From CAWUFC02 sp963921335 (GTDB taxonomy: Bacteria > Pseudomonadota > Gammaproteobacteria > Pseudomonadales > Halieaceae), in assembly GCA_963921335.3 (NCBI GenBank), contig CAWUFC020000002.1, positions 682,001-746,000 of the forward strand: a DNA stretch of 64,000 nt, given 5' to 3'. A program made the position numbers and the translations under genes. The first letter of the stretch is position 1; each line of letters opens with the position of its first letter. This document shows, piece by piece, positions 1-8,675 of this stretch. Below the pieces are notes generated by a model, which was not told the origin of the DNA, searched no databases, and worked only from the letters and a program-made list of their open reading frames with translations.

Positions 1-258
1 CAGCACGTCGACGGCACCATGCTCCGCCACAATCTGCTCAACCGCATCGGCCAGTGTGTGCTCGTCAGTGACGCTGCCCACAAACATCTTGCAACGAGGC
101 TCCTTCGCAATAGCCTGTGCCCAGTCACCGGTATCGCTGTCTTTCAGGTCATAGCCGAAGGCTATACCGCCCTCTTCCACAAAGCGCAGTGCCGTACAGG
201 CACCGATGCCCGAACCCGCGCCGGTGATCAGCGCTACCTTTCCCTCGAATCTACTCAT
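1..258 (-). CDS. SDR-family oxidoreductase (N-terminal part, runs off left edge)
   Basis: The first 86 codons of a short-chain dehydrogenase/reductase are present; the rest lies beyond base 1. It starts with an ATG at 258. The N-terminus carries the Rossmann dinucleotide motif TGAGSGIG just after the first beta strand, typical of classical NAD(P)-dependent SDRs. It sits 49 bases downstream of the HAT-like gene on the same strand and is probably the next gene of the P450 operon, so an alcohol or ketone intermediate of that pathway is a plausible substrate (inference). The catalytic YxxxK is outside the window, so nothing more specific can be said. Confidence 0.85.
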   Translation of the reverse strand, partial: MSRFEGKVALITGAGSGIGACTALRFVEEGGIAFGYDLKDSDTGDWAQAIAKEPRCKMFVGSVTDEHTLADAVEQIVAEHGAVDVL

Positions 259-307
259 AGTGCTACTCCAAAAATGTTCTTTGTGTGCTGCTGGCTACCT
301 GAGAGTC

Positions 308-1275
308 TTAAGCCAGATTGGTCAACGCCAATGCCACTTGTTCTGCCAGGCCTGAGTCGGTTTCGGTAAACGCCATATGCCCTGCATCACTGTCTGTGAC
401 GTAGGCACGCATGCCGATCTGCTCAGCCAGCTCGATCGCTGGCCCCGGGTTTACCAGCATGTCGCGCGATGCGACAACCGCGGCTCCACCAAGCTCCCTC
501 TCGCCAAGTTGACCGAAGCCCGAAAAGTTTTCGCTCAGGTCAAAACACTCAAAGGCCTCCGTCTGGCTTTTAACATCGAGTAAGCCCAGGTAAGTGGGTT
601 GACCTGCCAGCCCCCAATCTCCTCAACAAAGCCATCCACACCGCTGGCTGGGACTTCCCTGCTGATATAGTCTGGCGTCCACAGAGTCAGCCCATCCAGT
701 GTGGACAATTGCCGCACCGTTAGGGCCACACTCTCGTCACTGTCCCGCAACTGATTCAGTATCTGCCTGCGCAGACCAAACAGCATTCGATCGTAGGCGG
801 TCAACCATGGCGTACCCTGCACAGCCAAGTAGTTACGCGCCAGCTCGGGAAAGCTCGCCAGCCACTGGTAAGTCTGCATACCCCCCATGGAGACACCCGT
901 AACCAGCTGCAGCTGCTCGATCTCCAGAACTTCCTGAACCAATTGGCGCTGTGATGCCACCATGTCTGCCAGAGTGATGCTGGGAAAGGAAAGCCCGGGC
1001 TGGCGTGTACTGTTAGACGGTGAAGAGGACAGTCCATTGCCCAGAGCGTTCACGACAATGACGTGAAAGCGCTCAGTATCAAAAATATCACCGGGGCCGA
1101 TAATGCCCGCCTCAGCGATATCCGAATCGGTACCCATGTACCAGGTTGGAAACAATAAGGCGTTGTCGCGATTGGCGCTTAGCTCACCATAGCAGCGATA
1201 GGACAACTGACAGTCGTGCAGTGTATCGCCGCTCTGCAGGGATAAATCACCCAGTTCGGCGCGCAGCAGTGGCAT
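308..1275 (-). CDS. HAT-like alpha/beta hydrolase, frameshifted
   Basis: An alpha/beta-hydrolase of the homoserine O-acetyltransferase-like family, about 322 residues when repaired. The nucleophile elbow GVSMGG lies in the middle of the protein, and the C-terminal piece ends with a probable catalytic histidine in DAGHMAF. Reading stops early at 535 because the frame changes. The downstream frame (308 to about 570) continues the same protein. Adding one A to the coding-strand AAAA run (plus-strand T run 568-571) restores MLKSQTEAF and one continuous reading frame. The ATG at 1275 follows the stop of the PanB-like gene by one base, which indicates translational coupling. This family includes true acyltransferases and plain hydrolases; the operon context suggests a catabolic role rather than methionine synthesis (inference). 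Confidence 0.75.
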
Positions 1276-1276
1276 A

Positions 1277-2104
1277 TCAGTCACCGAGCATCTCGCGAAA
1301 ACGCTGCAGCTCTTCATCTTCACCCTGAACCACTTCCGCTTCGGCGGGATAGCTGCCACTCAATACGTCGCCGCGAAACTCGGTCAGCGCCCTGACTCGT
1401 TCATCCTGAATCTGTCTCTGCAAGGTGCGAAGATCGGCGTAGGTGCGTGCGTGCCGGGGAATGTGATCGCTTTCGCCACAAATGTCGGAGGTATACAGCA
1501 CCGCTACGTCAGCATCACCGCCGGAGCCCAGGGAAAAGGTTGCCAGGCTGCTTCGCTTGGTCAGCTCGGCCATTACCGGCGCCACAATCAGCTCACACTC
1601 AGCGGCGAATGCGCCGGCATCTTCCAGGCGGCGCATTTCGTCCCAGATCGCCATCGCTTCTTCTGCGGTTTTTCCGACCCCCCGAATACCACCGAAATGA
1701 GTGGAACGCCGCGGCACAAAACCGACATGCCCCATCACTGGAATGTATTCATCAGTAAGGCGGCGCACACTTTCCGGTCGACGGCTGGTAGCGATGGCAT
1801 CAGCCCCATCCAGCATCGCGTTCCAGGCAGCGCGCAGCATCTCATCTTCTGTGAGTGGCGCTTCCACCGAGAAATCGAAGGCAGCGGTCACAAACACACG
1901 CCGCGAACCCTCGCGCACGGTCTTGACCAGTTCAGGAATGGTAATCACAGTCTCAATGCCTGCAGCTTCCGCAGCGGCAGAATCCTCCGCTGTGGCGGCG
2001 GTGACCTCGATCATTTTCTGATCCTGGTTTTTCAGCGCCCTGATTGAGGCTACTGTCGCCGTACGTTCTGCCGGTATTTCGTTGTGATCAAATATACGTG
2101 GCAC
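1277..2104 (-). CDS. PanB-like (ketopantoate hydroxymethyltransferase-like) protein
   Basis: A divergent member of the PanB/PEP-mutase-like TIM-barrel family, 275 residues. Family landmarks are PVMGHVGF (PanB consensus PVMGHLGLTPQ), followed by GGIRGVGKT and the AGAFAAECE segment, where PanB has its catalytic glutamate. The N-terminal block that in PanB carries VGDSLGM, with the first metal-binding aspartate, appears missing: the sequence passes from AAGIETVIT directly to IPELVKTV. The chemistry may therefore differ from formaldehyde transfer. I chose the GTG at 2104, preceded by GGGAGA, over the ATG at 2176 because the latter would overlap the upstream reductase by 50 bases. It lies between the ferredoxin reductase and the HAT-like gene in the P450 operon. 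Confidence 0.7.
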   Translation of the reverse strand: MPRIFDHNEIPAERTATVASIRALKNQDQKMIEVTAATAEDSAAAEAAGIETVITIPELVKTVREGSRRVFVTAAFDFSVEAPLTEDEMLRAAWNAMLDGADAIATSRRPESVRRLTDEYIPVMGHVGFVPRRSTHFGGIRGVGKTAEEAMAIWDEMRRLEDAGAFAAECELIVAPVMAELTKRSSLATFSLGSGGDADVAVLYTSDICGESDHIPRHARTYADLRTLQRQIQDERVRALTEFRGDVLSGSYPAEAEVVQGEDEELQRFREMLGD

Positions 2105-2126
2105 GTTTAATGTCTCCCTGTGCTGG

Positions 2127-3353
2127 CTATTTAAGGCGCTTGTAGATATCCATGATCGGTTCGTCTGCGTCGGCAAGGTCTGCAGCCGTCATGACACGCT
2201 CAGCCTTCATCAAATTTTTACAGGCCATAAAAGTCTTGGGATCGTTCACAGCATCAACCGCGATGCACTGACCGGATTGAAAGTAGAACACCGAGAACTG
2301 CCCGGCGCTGACATCACCACGGACCAGGGTCTCGTCATGATCAGAGAACAACCCTACAGTCTGGATTTTGGTGTCGTACTGATCGGACCAAAACCACGGC
2401 GGTTCAAAGCCAGGACGCTCTTTGCCAGCGATATGGCAGGCAGCGATCTCCGCCGTGTCCAGCGCACTGGGCACGCTTTCAAGACGCAACTTGTCAGCCT
2501 GTCCCTTGAGAGGACGGCGACTGCAATCGCCGATGGCATAAATGTTTTCTGCGGAACTGCGCGCATCGGCATCGACCAATATGCCATTGTCGCAGTCCAG
2601 GCTGGCCGCCTCAGCCAGTTCTACATTGGGTGTAACACCGATGCCGACCAACAGAAGATCTGTGGAGAGTGTTTCGCCGGATTCCAGCGCAACACCGACC
2701 AGGGTGTCTTCTTTAATCACGAAAGAAGAGACTTTGGTATCACTGCGCACATCCACGCCATGCTCCTGGTGCAGTCCTGCGAAATAAGCCGACACAGCAT
2801 CACTGGTCACACGCGCCAGCAACCGAGGCATCATCTCGAGTACTGTGACCTCAATACCTAGCTGGCGCATGACCGCGGCTGCTTCCAGGCCGATATAGCC
2901 ACCACCAAGCACGGTGACATGTTTTACATTGGCGATACGCTCGCGTAGCTGGATTGCATCTTCAATAGAACGCATCACCATGACACCTGAAACACCTTCC
3001 AGCTCAGGCAGCATCCGCGGCGTGGTGCCGGTCGCAAGCACCAGGTGGGTGTAGCTGATGTGCTCGCCCTGACTGGTAGTGACCTGACTGTTGTCACGAT
3101 CGATAGCGGTGACCCGCACTCCCTTCAACAGCCTGACCTCAGCTGTTTCATAGAAGGACTCCGGCTTCAGGTAAAGACGCTCCTCGTCGACCTCACCTTT
3201 CAAAAATCCCTTGGATAACGGCGGACGCTGGTAAGCGGGATACGCTTCGGCACCCACCGGTGTAATGTCACCGTCAAACTGCTTCTCACGCAGGCTATGG
3301 GCCAACTGAATCGCAGCCTGTCCAGCTCCGGCAATCACGACATGGGGTTTCAA
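2127..3353 (-). CDS. FAD-dependent ferredoxin reductase (putidaredoxin reductase type)
   Basis: A 408-residue flavoprotein that passes electrons from NAD(P)H to a 2Fe-2S ferredoxin. It shows the N-terminal FAD motif GAGQAAIQLA, the RPPLSKGFL segment typical of putidaredoxin/rhodocoxin reductases, ATGTTPR, a second dinucleotide motif GGGYIGLEAA around residue 150 for the pyridine nucleotide, and the IYAIGDCS FAD-binding motif near residue 270. The ATG at 3353 overlaps the stop of the preceding gene by 4 bases. With the ferredoxin at 4714 and the P450 at 5078 it forms a complete class I P450 electron-transfer chain in one operon. Confidence 0.93.
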   Translation of the reverse strand: MKPHVVIAGAGQAAIQLAHSLREKQFDGDITPVGAEAYPAYQRPPLSKGFLKGEVDEERLYLKPESFYETAEVRLLKGVRVTAIDRDNSQVTTSQGEHISYTHLVLATGTTPRMLPELEGVSGVMVMRSIEDAIQLRERIANVKHVTVLGGGYIGLEAAAVMRQLGIEVTVLEMMPRLLARVTSDAVSAYFAGLHQEHGVDVRSDTKVSSFVIKEDTLVGVALESGETLSTDLLLVGIGVTPNVELAEAASLDCDNGILVDADARSSAENIYAIGDCSRRPLKGQADKLRLESVPSALDTAEIAACHIAGKERPGFEPPWFWSDQYDTKIQTVGLFSDHDETLVRGDVSAGQFSVFYFQSGQCIAVDAVNDPKTFMACKNLMKAERVMTAADLADADEPIMDIYKRLK

Positions 3354-3817
3354 GATAGTGTCTCCTCGCCATCAACAGTTGTGGCCGCAAGATAGGGCGC
3401 GATGTCACTGCGCACGTAGTCTTCTATTTCGCCATGCAGTGCCTGCCAGTCCTGCAACTCATCCGCGCGATCTCCAATAACTCGCTCAGCCAGCTCATCG
3501 AATAGCGCCTCAAAGATGCTCCAGAAAAAGGGCAAGGGAACCTCGAGTGTTTCGGCGTGGTGAGGAATGGTGGTTTCCAGGGTGATACGAGCGGCGCCAG
3601 GGTTTTCCTCCCAGGCCAGCACGCAGTACAGCGTCTGTTCAACCATTACCGCTTCCAGATCCTGCAGCTTCTCGCCCAAGCCATGGCGTTCAAAGCAGGC
3701 CAGCGCCTCGGGGCAATCGGCGTAGGCGCGCTGCATCACGGGCTGGGTAATGTCGCCCAGCTCCTCAGCAGCGCGTTCAAATATGCCAAACAGACGTTGT
3801 TGTCGGGCATCACTCAT
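3350..3817 (-). CDS. Hypothetical protein in P450 operon
   Basis: A 155-residue acidic, soluble protein that I do not recognise. It has no signal peptide or membrane segment. The sequence is rich in Glu, Ala and Leu with a Trp/Phe patch (FFWSIFEALFDE) and looks mostly helical. It is placed two bases after the TIM-barrel gene and overlaps the reductase by 4 bases, so it is co-translated with P450 system components. It could be a helical accessory or substrate-binding protein, but nothing in the sequence shows this. Confidence 0.75.
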   Translation of the reverse strand: MSDARQQRLFGIFERAAEELGDITQPVMQRAYADCPEALACFERHGLGEKLQDLEAVMVEQTLYCVLAWEENPGAARITLETTIPHHAETLEVPLPFFWSIFEALFDELAERVIGDRADELQDWQALHGEIEDYVRSDIAPYLAATTVDGEETLS

Positions 3818-3819
3818 AT

Positions 3820-4698
3820 TCAGGCCACCGCCGCTGCAAGCGCAGGCTTGCCTTGCTGATCAAGTTCCAGCCAGACCTGTTCGGCCCAGCGCTTCAATTG
3901 CAGGGCCTCCTGCCAACGGTCCGATAACTCGTGACCACGCTGATCCGTCAGCGCGTAAGGTGTCGGTCCCAATTCACAGAGGAACACCATGCGGGAGTGA
4001 TCTGCGGCGCGTTCTCGCCAACGGCTAAATCCGTCGAACCAGAGCTGCTTGAAGGCCGTGACCCATTCCTGGTGCTGCGGGAAATGATGGGGTACCTGTA
4101 CTTGCTCAGCTGAAGCCACTCGCCCCTGCAGGCTGCCTGTGTGCTCGAGCAGTGTCGCCAGCGCGGAATTGACCGCTGGATTCAAAGATTCCGGCTCCCA
4201 CTCCTGACCTACGACAAAGTGAGAGAAGTCGCCTGCAATACGCATATCAGGGATGTACTGCAGCAAGGCCAACACATCTGACGGGTTCTGGGTCGCAGAA
4301 CCGCGGTGCGTTTCGATGTGCAGATTGACGCCTGCTGATCGCGCCAGCGTGTACCAGTCCTGGATGGTTTGAGCACAGGCCTCAATATCAGAGGTATCCA
4401 GTACCGGGATGACCGTGACATGGCGCAGTCGATCAAGCCAGCGTGTGGCAAGCTCCAGCACCGGCTCAAATGAGTCAGTGCTGACCGGCGATGCTGTCAG
4501 CGTCAGATCAAGATCTGTGTTGTGCAGTGCATCCAGCCATAGTCCATCGAAGGGGCTGGCTTCTGGCACCACCAGAACATCTGCGCCACGGAAGTCAGCG
4601 GCCTGGATACGTTCGAGATGATCAGCGATGTTGGCTCGCCGACCATCGAAGCATTCCATGGCCCACATGGACTGAAACACATCCAGATGTAAGCTCAT
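3820..4698 (-). CDS. Sugar-phosphate isomerase/epimerase-like TIM-barrel protein
   Basis: A 292-residue protein resembling the xylose-isomerase-like TIM barrel family (AP endonuclease 2 superfamily). Probable metal-binding segments are LVVPEAS after the second strand, HIETHRGS near the middle, and GDFSHFVVG, which matches the family D-x-S/G-H motif. Members isomerise sugars or inositols or act on hydroxylated catabolites, and the substrate here is unknown. It is 15 bases downstream of the ferredoxin and 2 bases before the next gene, within the P450 operon. A TIM-barrel isomerase or hydrolase with a P450 and a PanB-like protein is an unusual combination. Confidence 0.75.
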   Translation of the reverse strand: MSLHLDVFQSMWAMECFDGRRANIADHLERIQAADFRGADVLVVPEASPFDGLWLDALHNTDLDLTLTASPVSTDSFEPVLELATRWLDRLRHVTVIPVLDTSDIEACAQTIQDWYTLARSAGVNLHIETHRGSATQNPSDVLALLQYIPDMRIAGDFSHFVVGQEWEPESLNPAVNSALATLLEHTGSLQGRVASAEQVQVPHHFPQHQEWVTAFKQLWFDGFSRWRERAADHSRMVFLCELGPTPYALTDQRGHELSDRWQEALQLKRWAEQVWLELDQQGKPALAAAVA

Positions 4699-4713
4699 GA
4701 GTTCAGTCCGCTC

Positions 4714-5034
4714 TCAGATCTCGCGATAGGGAATGCGAACGACCAGCCCGTCCAGCTCGTCACTCACCTTGACCTGGCAACCAAGACGGCTGGTCTCAGT
4801 CACGTTATCTGCAAACTCCAACAGATCGGCTTCGGTCTCGTTGGGCGCGCCAACGCGGTCATACCATTCCGGATCAACGTGCACATGGCAGGTAGCGCAG
4901 GCGCAGGCGCCTCCGCAATCTGCGGTAATGCCGTCAATCATGTTGCTGACGGCACCTTCCATGACGCTCATGCCGTCGGGCACGTCCACCGCATGCTCTT
5001 CTCCGGCAGGATTGAAATAAGTCACTGTGGGCAT
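4714..5034 (-). CDS. 2Fe-2S ferredoxin (adrenodoxin/putidaredoxin type)
   Basis: A 106-residue ferredoxin that carries electrons from the reductase to the P450. Cluster ligands fit C-x5-C-x2-C at Cys40, Cys46 and Cys49 (DCGGACACATCH), with the fourth Cys in SRLGCQV near residue 87; Cys44 is extra. The C-terminal IPYREI resembles other P450 ferredoxins. I chose the ATG at 5034, which gives the normal family length; a longer reading from 5118 would overlap the P450 gene and add an unrelated leader. An AGGAG stretch lies a few bases upstream. Confidence 0.95.
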   Translation of the reverse strand: MPTVTYFNPAGEEHAVDVPDGMSVMEGAVSNMIDGITADCGGACACATCHVHVDPEWYDRVGAPNETEADLLEFADNVTETSRLGCQVKVSDELDGLVVRIPYREI

Positions 5035-5077
5035 AGCTGTCTCCTCAATCAGGATAAAGTCAGTAAAATCTGTGTCT

Positions 5078-6307
5078 TTAGGCGGCGATAAAGCGGGCTT
5101 GCTGGCTGATACCACCAAACGTCATGTTAGTACCTCCCTGCTTGGGCTCCGACAAAATTTCGAAACCTTTGCAGCGGCTCATCACTTCCTGGGCCATGGC
5201 CGTCGTCTCGATACGAGCCAGTGGCGCGCCGATACACATGTGAACCCCATGACCAAAACCCAGGTGGGGATTGGGTCGGCGGGAGATGTCGTACTGTTCG
5301 GGGTTGGCAAAAATACTCGGGTCACGGTTGGCTGCGGCGATCCACAGGTTAATGGTGTCGTTCTCGCGTATCTCCACACCGTGGAGCTCCAGATCGCGCG
5401 TGGCACGGCGCTCCAGTGCCAGGAAAGAAGGACGAATGCGCACGCTCTCTTCAATCGACCGGGGTATCAGGGACAGGTCGTCGCGAATCATCTGTGCCTG
5501 TTCGGGAAACTCCGACATATTGCGAATGTAGTTGGATATCAGGTTGGTGGTGGAGTCATTGCCAGCCAGCAACAGCAGCATGGCAGTGGATTCCACTTCT
5601 TCCGGCGTAAACTTTTCACCGTCAACTTCAGCAGTAATCAATGCCGAGACGATGTCTCCCTCGCGGGGGTTCTTGTAGCGATCAGCGATGTAGTCGTGGA
5701 AGTAGTCGACCATCTCCTGCTCGATCTGCATCACATTCTCAACACGCTCCGGCTCGATATCCGTCACGAAGGAGGTGGACATATAGGCGTCACTGAGGCC
5801 AAGGGCCCAACGACGGATGCGCGGCAAATCCTCAATGGGCAAACCCAGGACATTGGTAATGATGCCGACTGTGATCGGCACAGCAAAATCATTAACAAGA
5901 TCGACTTCACCCGCTTCCAGCGCACGGTCCAGCGATTCCCTGGCCAGCTTTTCTGAAGGCTCCTTGAACTGCGACAGGATGGTGGGCAGGAAGCCCTGCT
6001 GGGCAATCCGGCGCAGTGCCGTGTGTCGCGGCGGATCCAGCGTAATGAAGTTCTCTTCGGTCTTGCTGGGTGTGACGCTCTTGTCTTCGTCAGAACGCGC
6101 CATGCCGGAAGAGTAAGTGGACCAGTCCTTCAGCGCCGCCTTCACATCCTCGTAACGGAACAGAGAGACCGCATTGGACATCCACTGGTCGTGACGCACG
6201 ACCGGCTGTTGCGCCAGCGCATGGTCAAAGAATGGAAACGGGTCGCGACGAAAATCATCATTGCTGAACGGGTTGATATCCCGCGCATTGAGCATCGGTA
6301 CAGGCAT
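5078..6307 (-). CDS. Cytochrome P450
   Basis: A 409-residue soluble bacterial P450. The I-helix oxygen-activation motif is AGNDSTT near residue 245, an ExxR-type motif is EESVR, and the haem loop is FGHGVHMCIG with the thiolate ligand at Cys358. There is no membrane anchor. It is the first gene of an operon that also encodes its ferredoxin and reductase, and it is divergent from an AraC regulator. I cannot assign a CYP family or substrate. The associated acyl- and aldol-type enzymes suggest hydroxylation of a hydrophobic carbon source or a terpenoid-like molecule (inference). The promoter and presumed AraC-binding repeats lie at 6308-6428. Confidence 0.96.
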   Translation of the reverse strand: MPVPMLNARDINPFSNDDFRRDPFPFFDHALAQQPVVRHDQWMSNAVSLFRYEDVKAALKDWSTYSSGMARSDEDKSVTPSKTEENFITLDPPRHTALRRIAQQGFLPTILSQFKEPSEKLARESLDRALEAGEVDLVNDFAVPITVGIITNVLGLPIEDLPRIRRWALGLSDAYMSTSFVTDIEPERVENVMQIEQEMVDYFHDYIADRYKNPREGDIVSALITAEVDGEKFTPEEVESTAMLLLLAGNDSTTNLISNYIRNMSEFPEQAQMIRDDLSLIPRSIEESVRIRPSFLALERRATRDLELHGVEIRENDTINLWIAAANRDPSIFANPEQYDISRRPNPHLGFGHGVHMCIGAPLARIETTAMAQEVMSRCKGFEILSEPKQGGTNMTFGGISQQARFIAA

Positions 6308-6377
6308 GGGGCCACTCCAAGAATCGATCTCTCTTATAGTCGAGACACTTTAAGCGAAACCCGCTAAGCTGATATAC

Positions 6378-6412
6378 CATAAGTGGCCAAGTAACTATCA
6401 TAAGTGGCCAAG
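6378..6412. promoter_or_regulatory. Direct-repeat operator, probable AraC-family binding site
   Basis: Two perfect 14-bp copies of CATAAGTGGCCAAG occupy 6378-6391 and 6399-6412. Their starts are 21 bp apart, two helical turns, so both face the same side of the DNA. This is the geometry of AraC half-sites bound by a dimer. They lie between the divergent P450 operon (start 6307) and the araC-like gene (start 6429), close enough to the latter for autoregulation. Binding by the adjacent regulator is inferred. Confidence 0.7.
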
Positions 6413-6428
6413 CCGAGAAACATCGAAC

Positions 6429-7463
6429 ATGATGATCAAAGAGTTCCAGGCCGGCGATGACGTCGAGTTTCACCGAGTGGTGCAAACCATCGACGACATG
6501 TGCGGCGCTGATACCACCAATGCCCTGCTGCAGGAGTTGGGCCTGCAGCGCACCTCGGTTGAAGCCGGAGCCGGCGTATCGCAAAAATTCGCCGCTGCCC
6601 GGCTGGGTTCACTGGGCCAACAAAAGCTCGCGCTGGAAGGCATCGCCTTTGAAGTCTCACAGCACTGCAGCGCAACCGCCGACCTGGGTATTTACGGCTA
6701 CGCCATGCTAAGTGCTGGCACCATGGGCGGCATGCTGGCAGTCGGTATGGATTTCAATCGCCTCCATGCACCCACCACCGCCTATCAGATTGTGCAACGC
6801 CCAGACGGTGTGGCGCTCCAGTTCCTGCCCAATCGCAACTGTCCGGAGCCGGTGCGCCAGATTCAACTGGAACTGGTGATTGCCGCGATCTGGCAGTACA
6901 TGCTGCAGCTGCGAGCGGAAGTCGCCACTGGCGAACTGCTGGCCGTGAACCTGGACTTCCCTGCCCCCAGCTACAGCCACCTGTTTGAAGGATTCTTCCA
7001 GGTACCCGTTCGCTTTGACCAGCCCTGGACCGAGATGGTGTTTCAACAGGATTTTTTGGCGCTGCCTATCTCAACAGGCAGCGAAGCCGCACACCAAATC
7101 ATGACCGAGCAAAGCAAACGCTTATACCAGCGTGTTAAACGCAACGAGGGTATCGTTGATGCTGTGAGGCAGGAGTTACTGCGGGGCGTCGGAGAAGGCT
7201 GGCCGGATCTGGAGCAAATTGCAGAACAGTTGGCGCTGAGTGGACGCACCCTCAGGCGCAGGTTGAATGAGCACGGCCACTCCTACAAGCAACTGTCCAA
7301 CGAGGTGCGCATGAGCCTGGCCAGGGAATACGTGGAGTTCACCGGCCTGTCGAATGAAGAGATCTCTACCCTGCTGGGCTATACAGAATCCCCGGCGTTT
7401 TACCGTGCCTATCGCAACTGGCACGGTGTCTCGCCAGGTCAAAGCCGCCAGGTGTCTTCATAA
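6429..7463 (+). CDS. AraC-family transcriptional regulator
   Basis: A 344-residue regulator. Residues about 15-200 resemble the arabinose-binding-type sensory domain of the OruR/ArgR-like AraC subgroup. The C-terminal 90 residues hold two helix-turn-helix units: LEQIAEQLALSGRTLRRRL, and EEISTLLGYTESPAFYRAYR followed by HGVSPGQSR. It is divergent from the P450 operon across a 121-base gap that contains paired direct repeats, so it is probably the activator of that operon and possibly its own repressor. Two ATGs (6429 and 6432) are adjacent, and either could be the start. It converges with the pentein-like gene. Confidence 0.93.
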   Translation: MMIKEFQAGDDVEFHRVVQTIDDMCGADTTNALLQELGLQRTSVEAGAGVSQKFAAARLGSLGQQKLALEGIAFEVSQHCSATADLGIYGYAMLSAGTMGGMLAVGMDFNRLHAPTTAYQIVQRPDGVALQFLPNRNCPEPVRQIQLELVIAAIWQYMLQLRAEVATGELLAVNLDFPAPSYSHLFEGFFQVPVRFDQPWTEMVFQQDFLALPISTGSEAAHQIMTEQSKRLYQRVKRNEGIVDAVRQELLRGVGEGWPDLEQIAEQLALSGRTLRRRLNEHGHSYKQLSNEVRMSLAREYVEFTGLSNEEISTLLGYTESPAFYRAYRNWHGVSPGQSRQVSS

Positions 7464-7490
7464 CAACTGAAGCACCTGGCATCAGAGGCG

Positions 7491-8675
7491 TCAGTCGTTC
7501 TCACGCCAGATGGTCATGTCGCTGCAGTCGATACCACTGTTGAACAGCTCCCAGATATCTCCATAGGGAATAGGCACGGGCTCAACGCCACGCTTGTCCA
7601 GCTCTTCCATGGTTTTCACGCAGCGGTTGTCAATGAACACCTTGCCGTCACCACTGGTGACGGAGTTACACACACCCATGCGCTGCTCTTGCAGGGGAAT
7701 CGGGATGATGTCCCAACCCTTGACGGCGCTGGGCGGGTCTGTCCAGTAACCATAGTTAGGAAGATCTGGAAGACCACAGATGCCCTCCTGCACATTCATC
7801 ATGAAACAATCGTGGTGGTAGGTCAGGCGACTGTCGTACCACACGGTTTCAAACTCAAAGCCACGATCGCGCAACATACGCTGCAGCAGGTAGCTACCCC
7901 GGGGGGTTCCCGATGGCGTCAGGCTGGTGTCCATATCCCAATCGGTGCTGATGTGGGAGGGGTCAGTACAGCTGTAGATAAAGGTCAGCTTATTATTGGG
8001 GAACAAGCGCATATCGGCGCCATCCAGGGCTGCTTCGCCCGGACCAGGATGCCCCGGGTCAGGCTCCTTCTCGAACCAACACAGTGGTGTCGCCTCCTCG
8101 TCACCACGCATCAGTTCGATCACCAGCGAGCGAATGGCCAGGTAATAGGGATTCACTGAGGCCGCATCAGGGAAGTTCATAAAGTAGTTGCGCAGCAGGT
8201 AGCCAGCACCCCCGGCATAGAGGGAGAGAAACTTCGACCCGTTCCAGGAGTCATTCCAATTGACAATGGAATCGGGGTACCAGCCGAGCTTATTGCGGAT
8301 GACGGTGATGCCAGCATCCTCGTAGGCCTTATTCCTGGCCTTAACGCCGGTCACCGCCTTGTCAAAAAACTCCGGATCGACGTCGCGAATACGCTGGGCA
8401 GAGTAATTGGTCCACAGGTGTTTGATCTCATCACTGGCGTTGTCCTTGATGAGGGTTTTGATCTCCTCATCCTGACCGTTGGGCATATAGTCCGCAAAGG
8501 GGTCGCCCACAAAAATCACTTTGGCTTTTGCACCGGCCCACTCGCAGTAGAGCTTGTAGTTTTTACCCGCCACCTGGTCGACCCACATCTTGTTGAACAC
8601 CTTCCACTGTTCAATGGGATCTTCCGGCTTTGGCTCGGGGTTGTAGGCCAGATCTCGTACCGTCTTGTCACTCAT
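7491..8675 (-). CDS. Pentein-fold (amidinotransferase/dimethylargininase-like) protein
   Basis: A 394-residue protein that I place tentatively in the guanidino-modifying (pentein) superfamily. The layout fits glycine amidinotransferase: a Lys/Asp-rich N-terminus, a central YHHDCFMMNV segment with a candidate catalytic His, and a late MGVCNSVTSGDGKVFID segment where the nucleophilic Cys would sit. There is no signal peptide. It is monocistronic and divergent from the AraC gene at 8809, which probably controls it. The actual substrate is unknown and similarity is at the level of motif order, so an unrelated enzyme remains possible. Confidence 0.5.
   Translation of the reverse strand: MSDKTVRDLAYNPEPKPEDPIEQWKVFNKMWVDQVAGKNYKLYCEWAGAKAKVIFVGDPFADYMPNGQDEEIKTLIKDNASDEIKHLWTNYSAQRIRDVDPEFFDKAVTGVKARNKAYEDAGITVIRNKLGWYPDSIVNWNDSWNGSKFLSLYAGGAGYLLRNYFMNFPDAASVNPYYLAIRSLVIELMRGDEEATPLCWFEKEPDPGHPGPGEAALDGADMRLFPNNKLTFIYSCTDPSHISTDWDMDTSLTPSGTPRGSYLLQRMLRDRGFEFETVWYDSRLTYHHDCFMMNVQEGICGLPDLPNYGYWTDPPSAVKGWDIIPIPLQEQRMGVCNSVTSGDGKVFIDNRCVKTMEELDKRGVEPVPIPYGDIWELFNSGIDCSDMTIWREND

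Noticed and set aside
5027..5956. A 309-codon plus-strand frame overlapping the P450 gene
   Set aside because: It is the complement of a well-supported P450 and has no ribosome-binding site or known motif.
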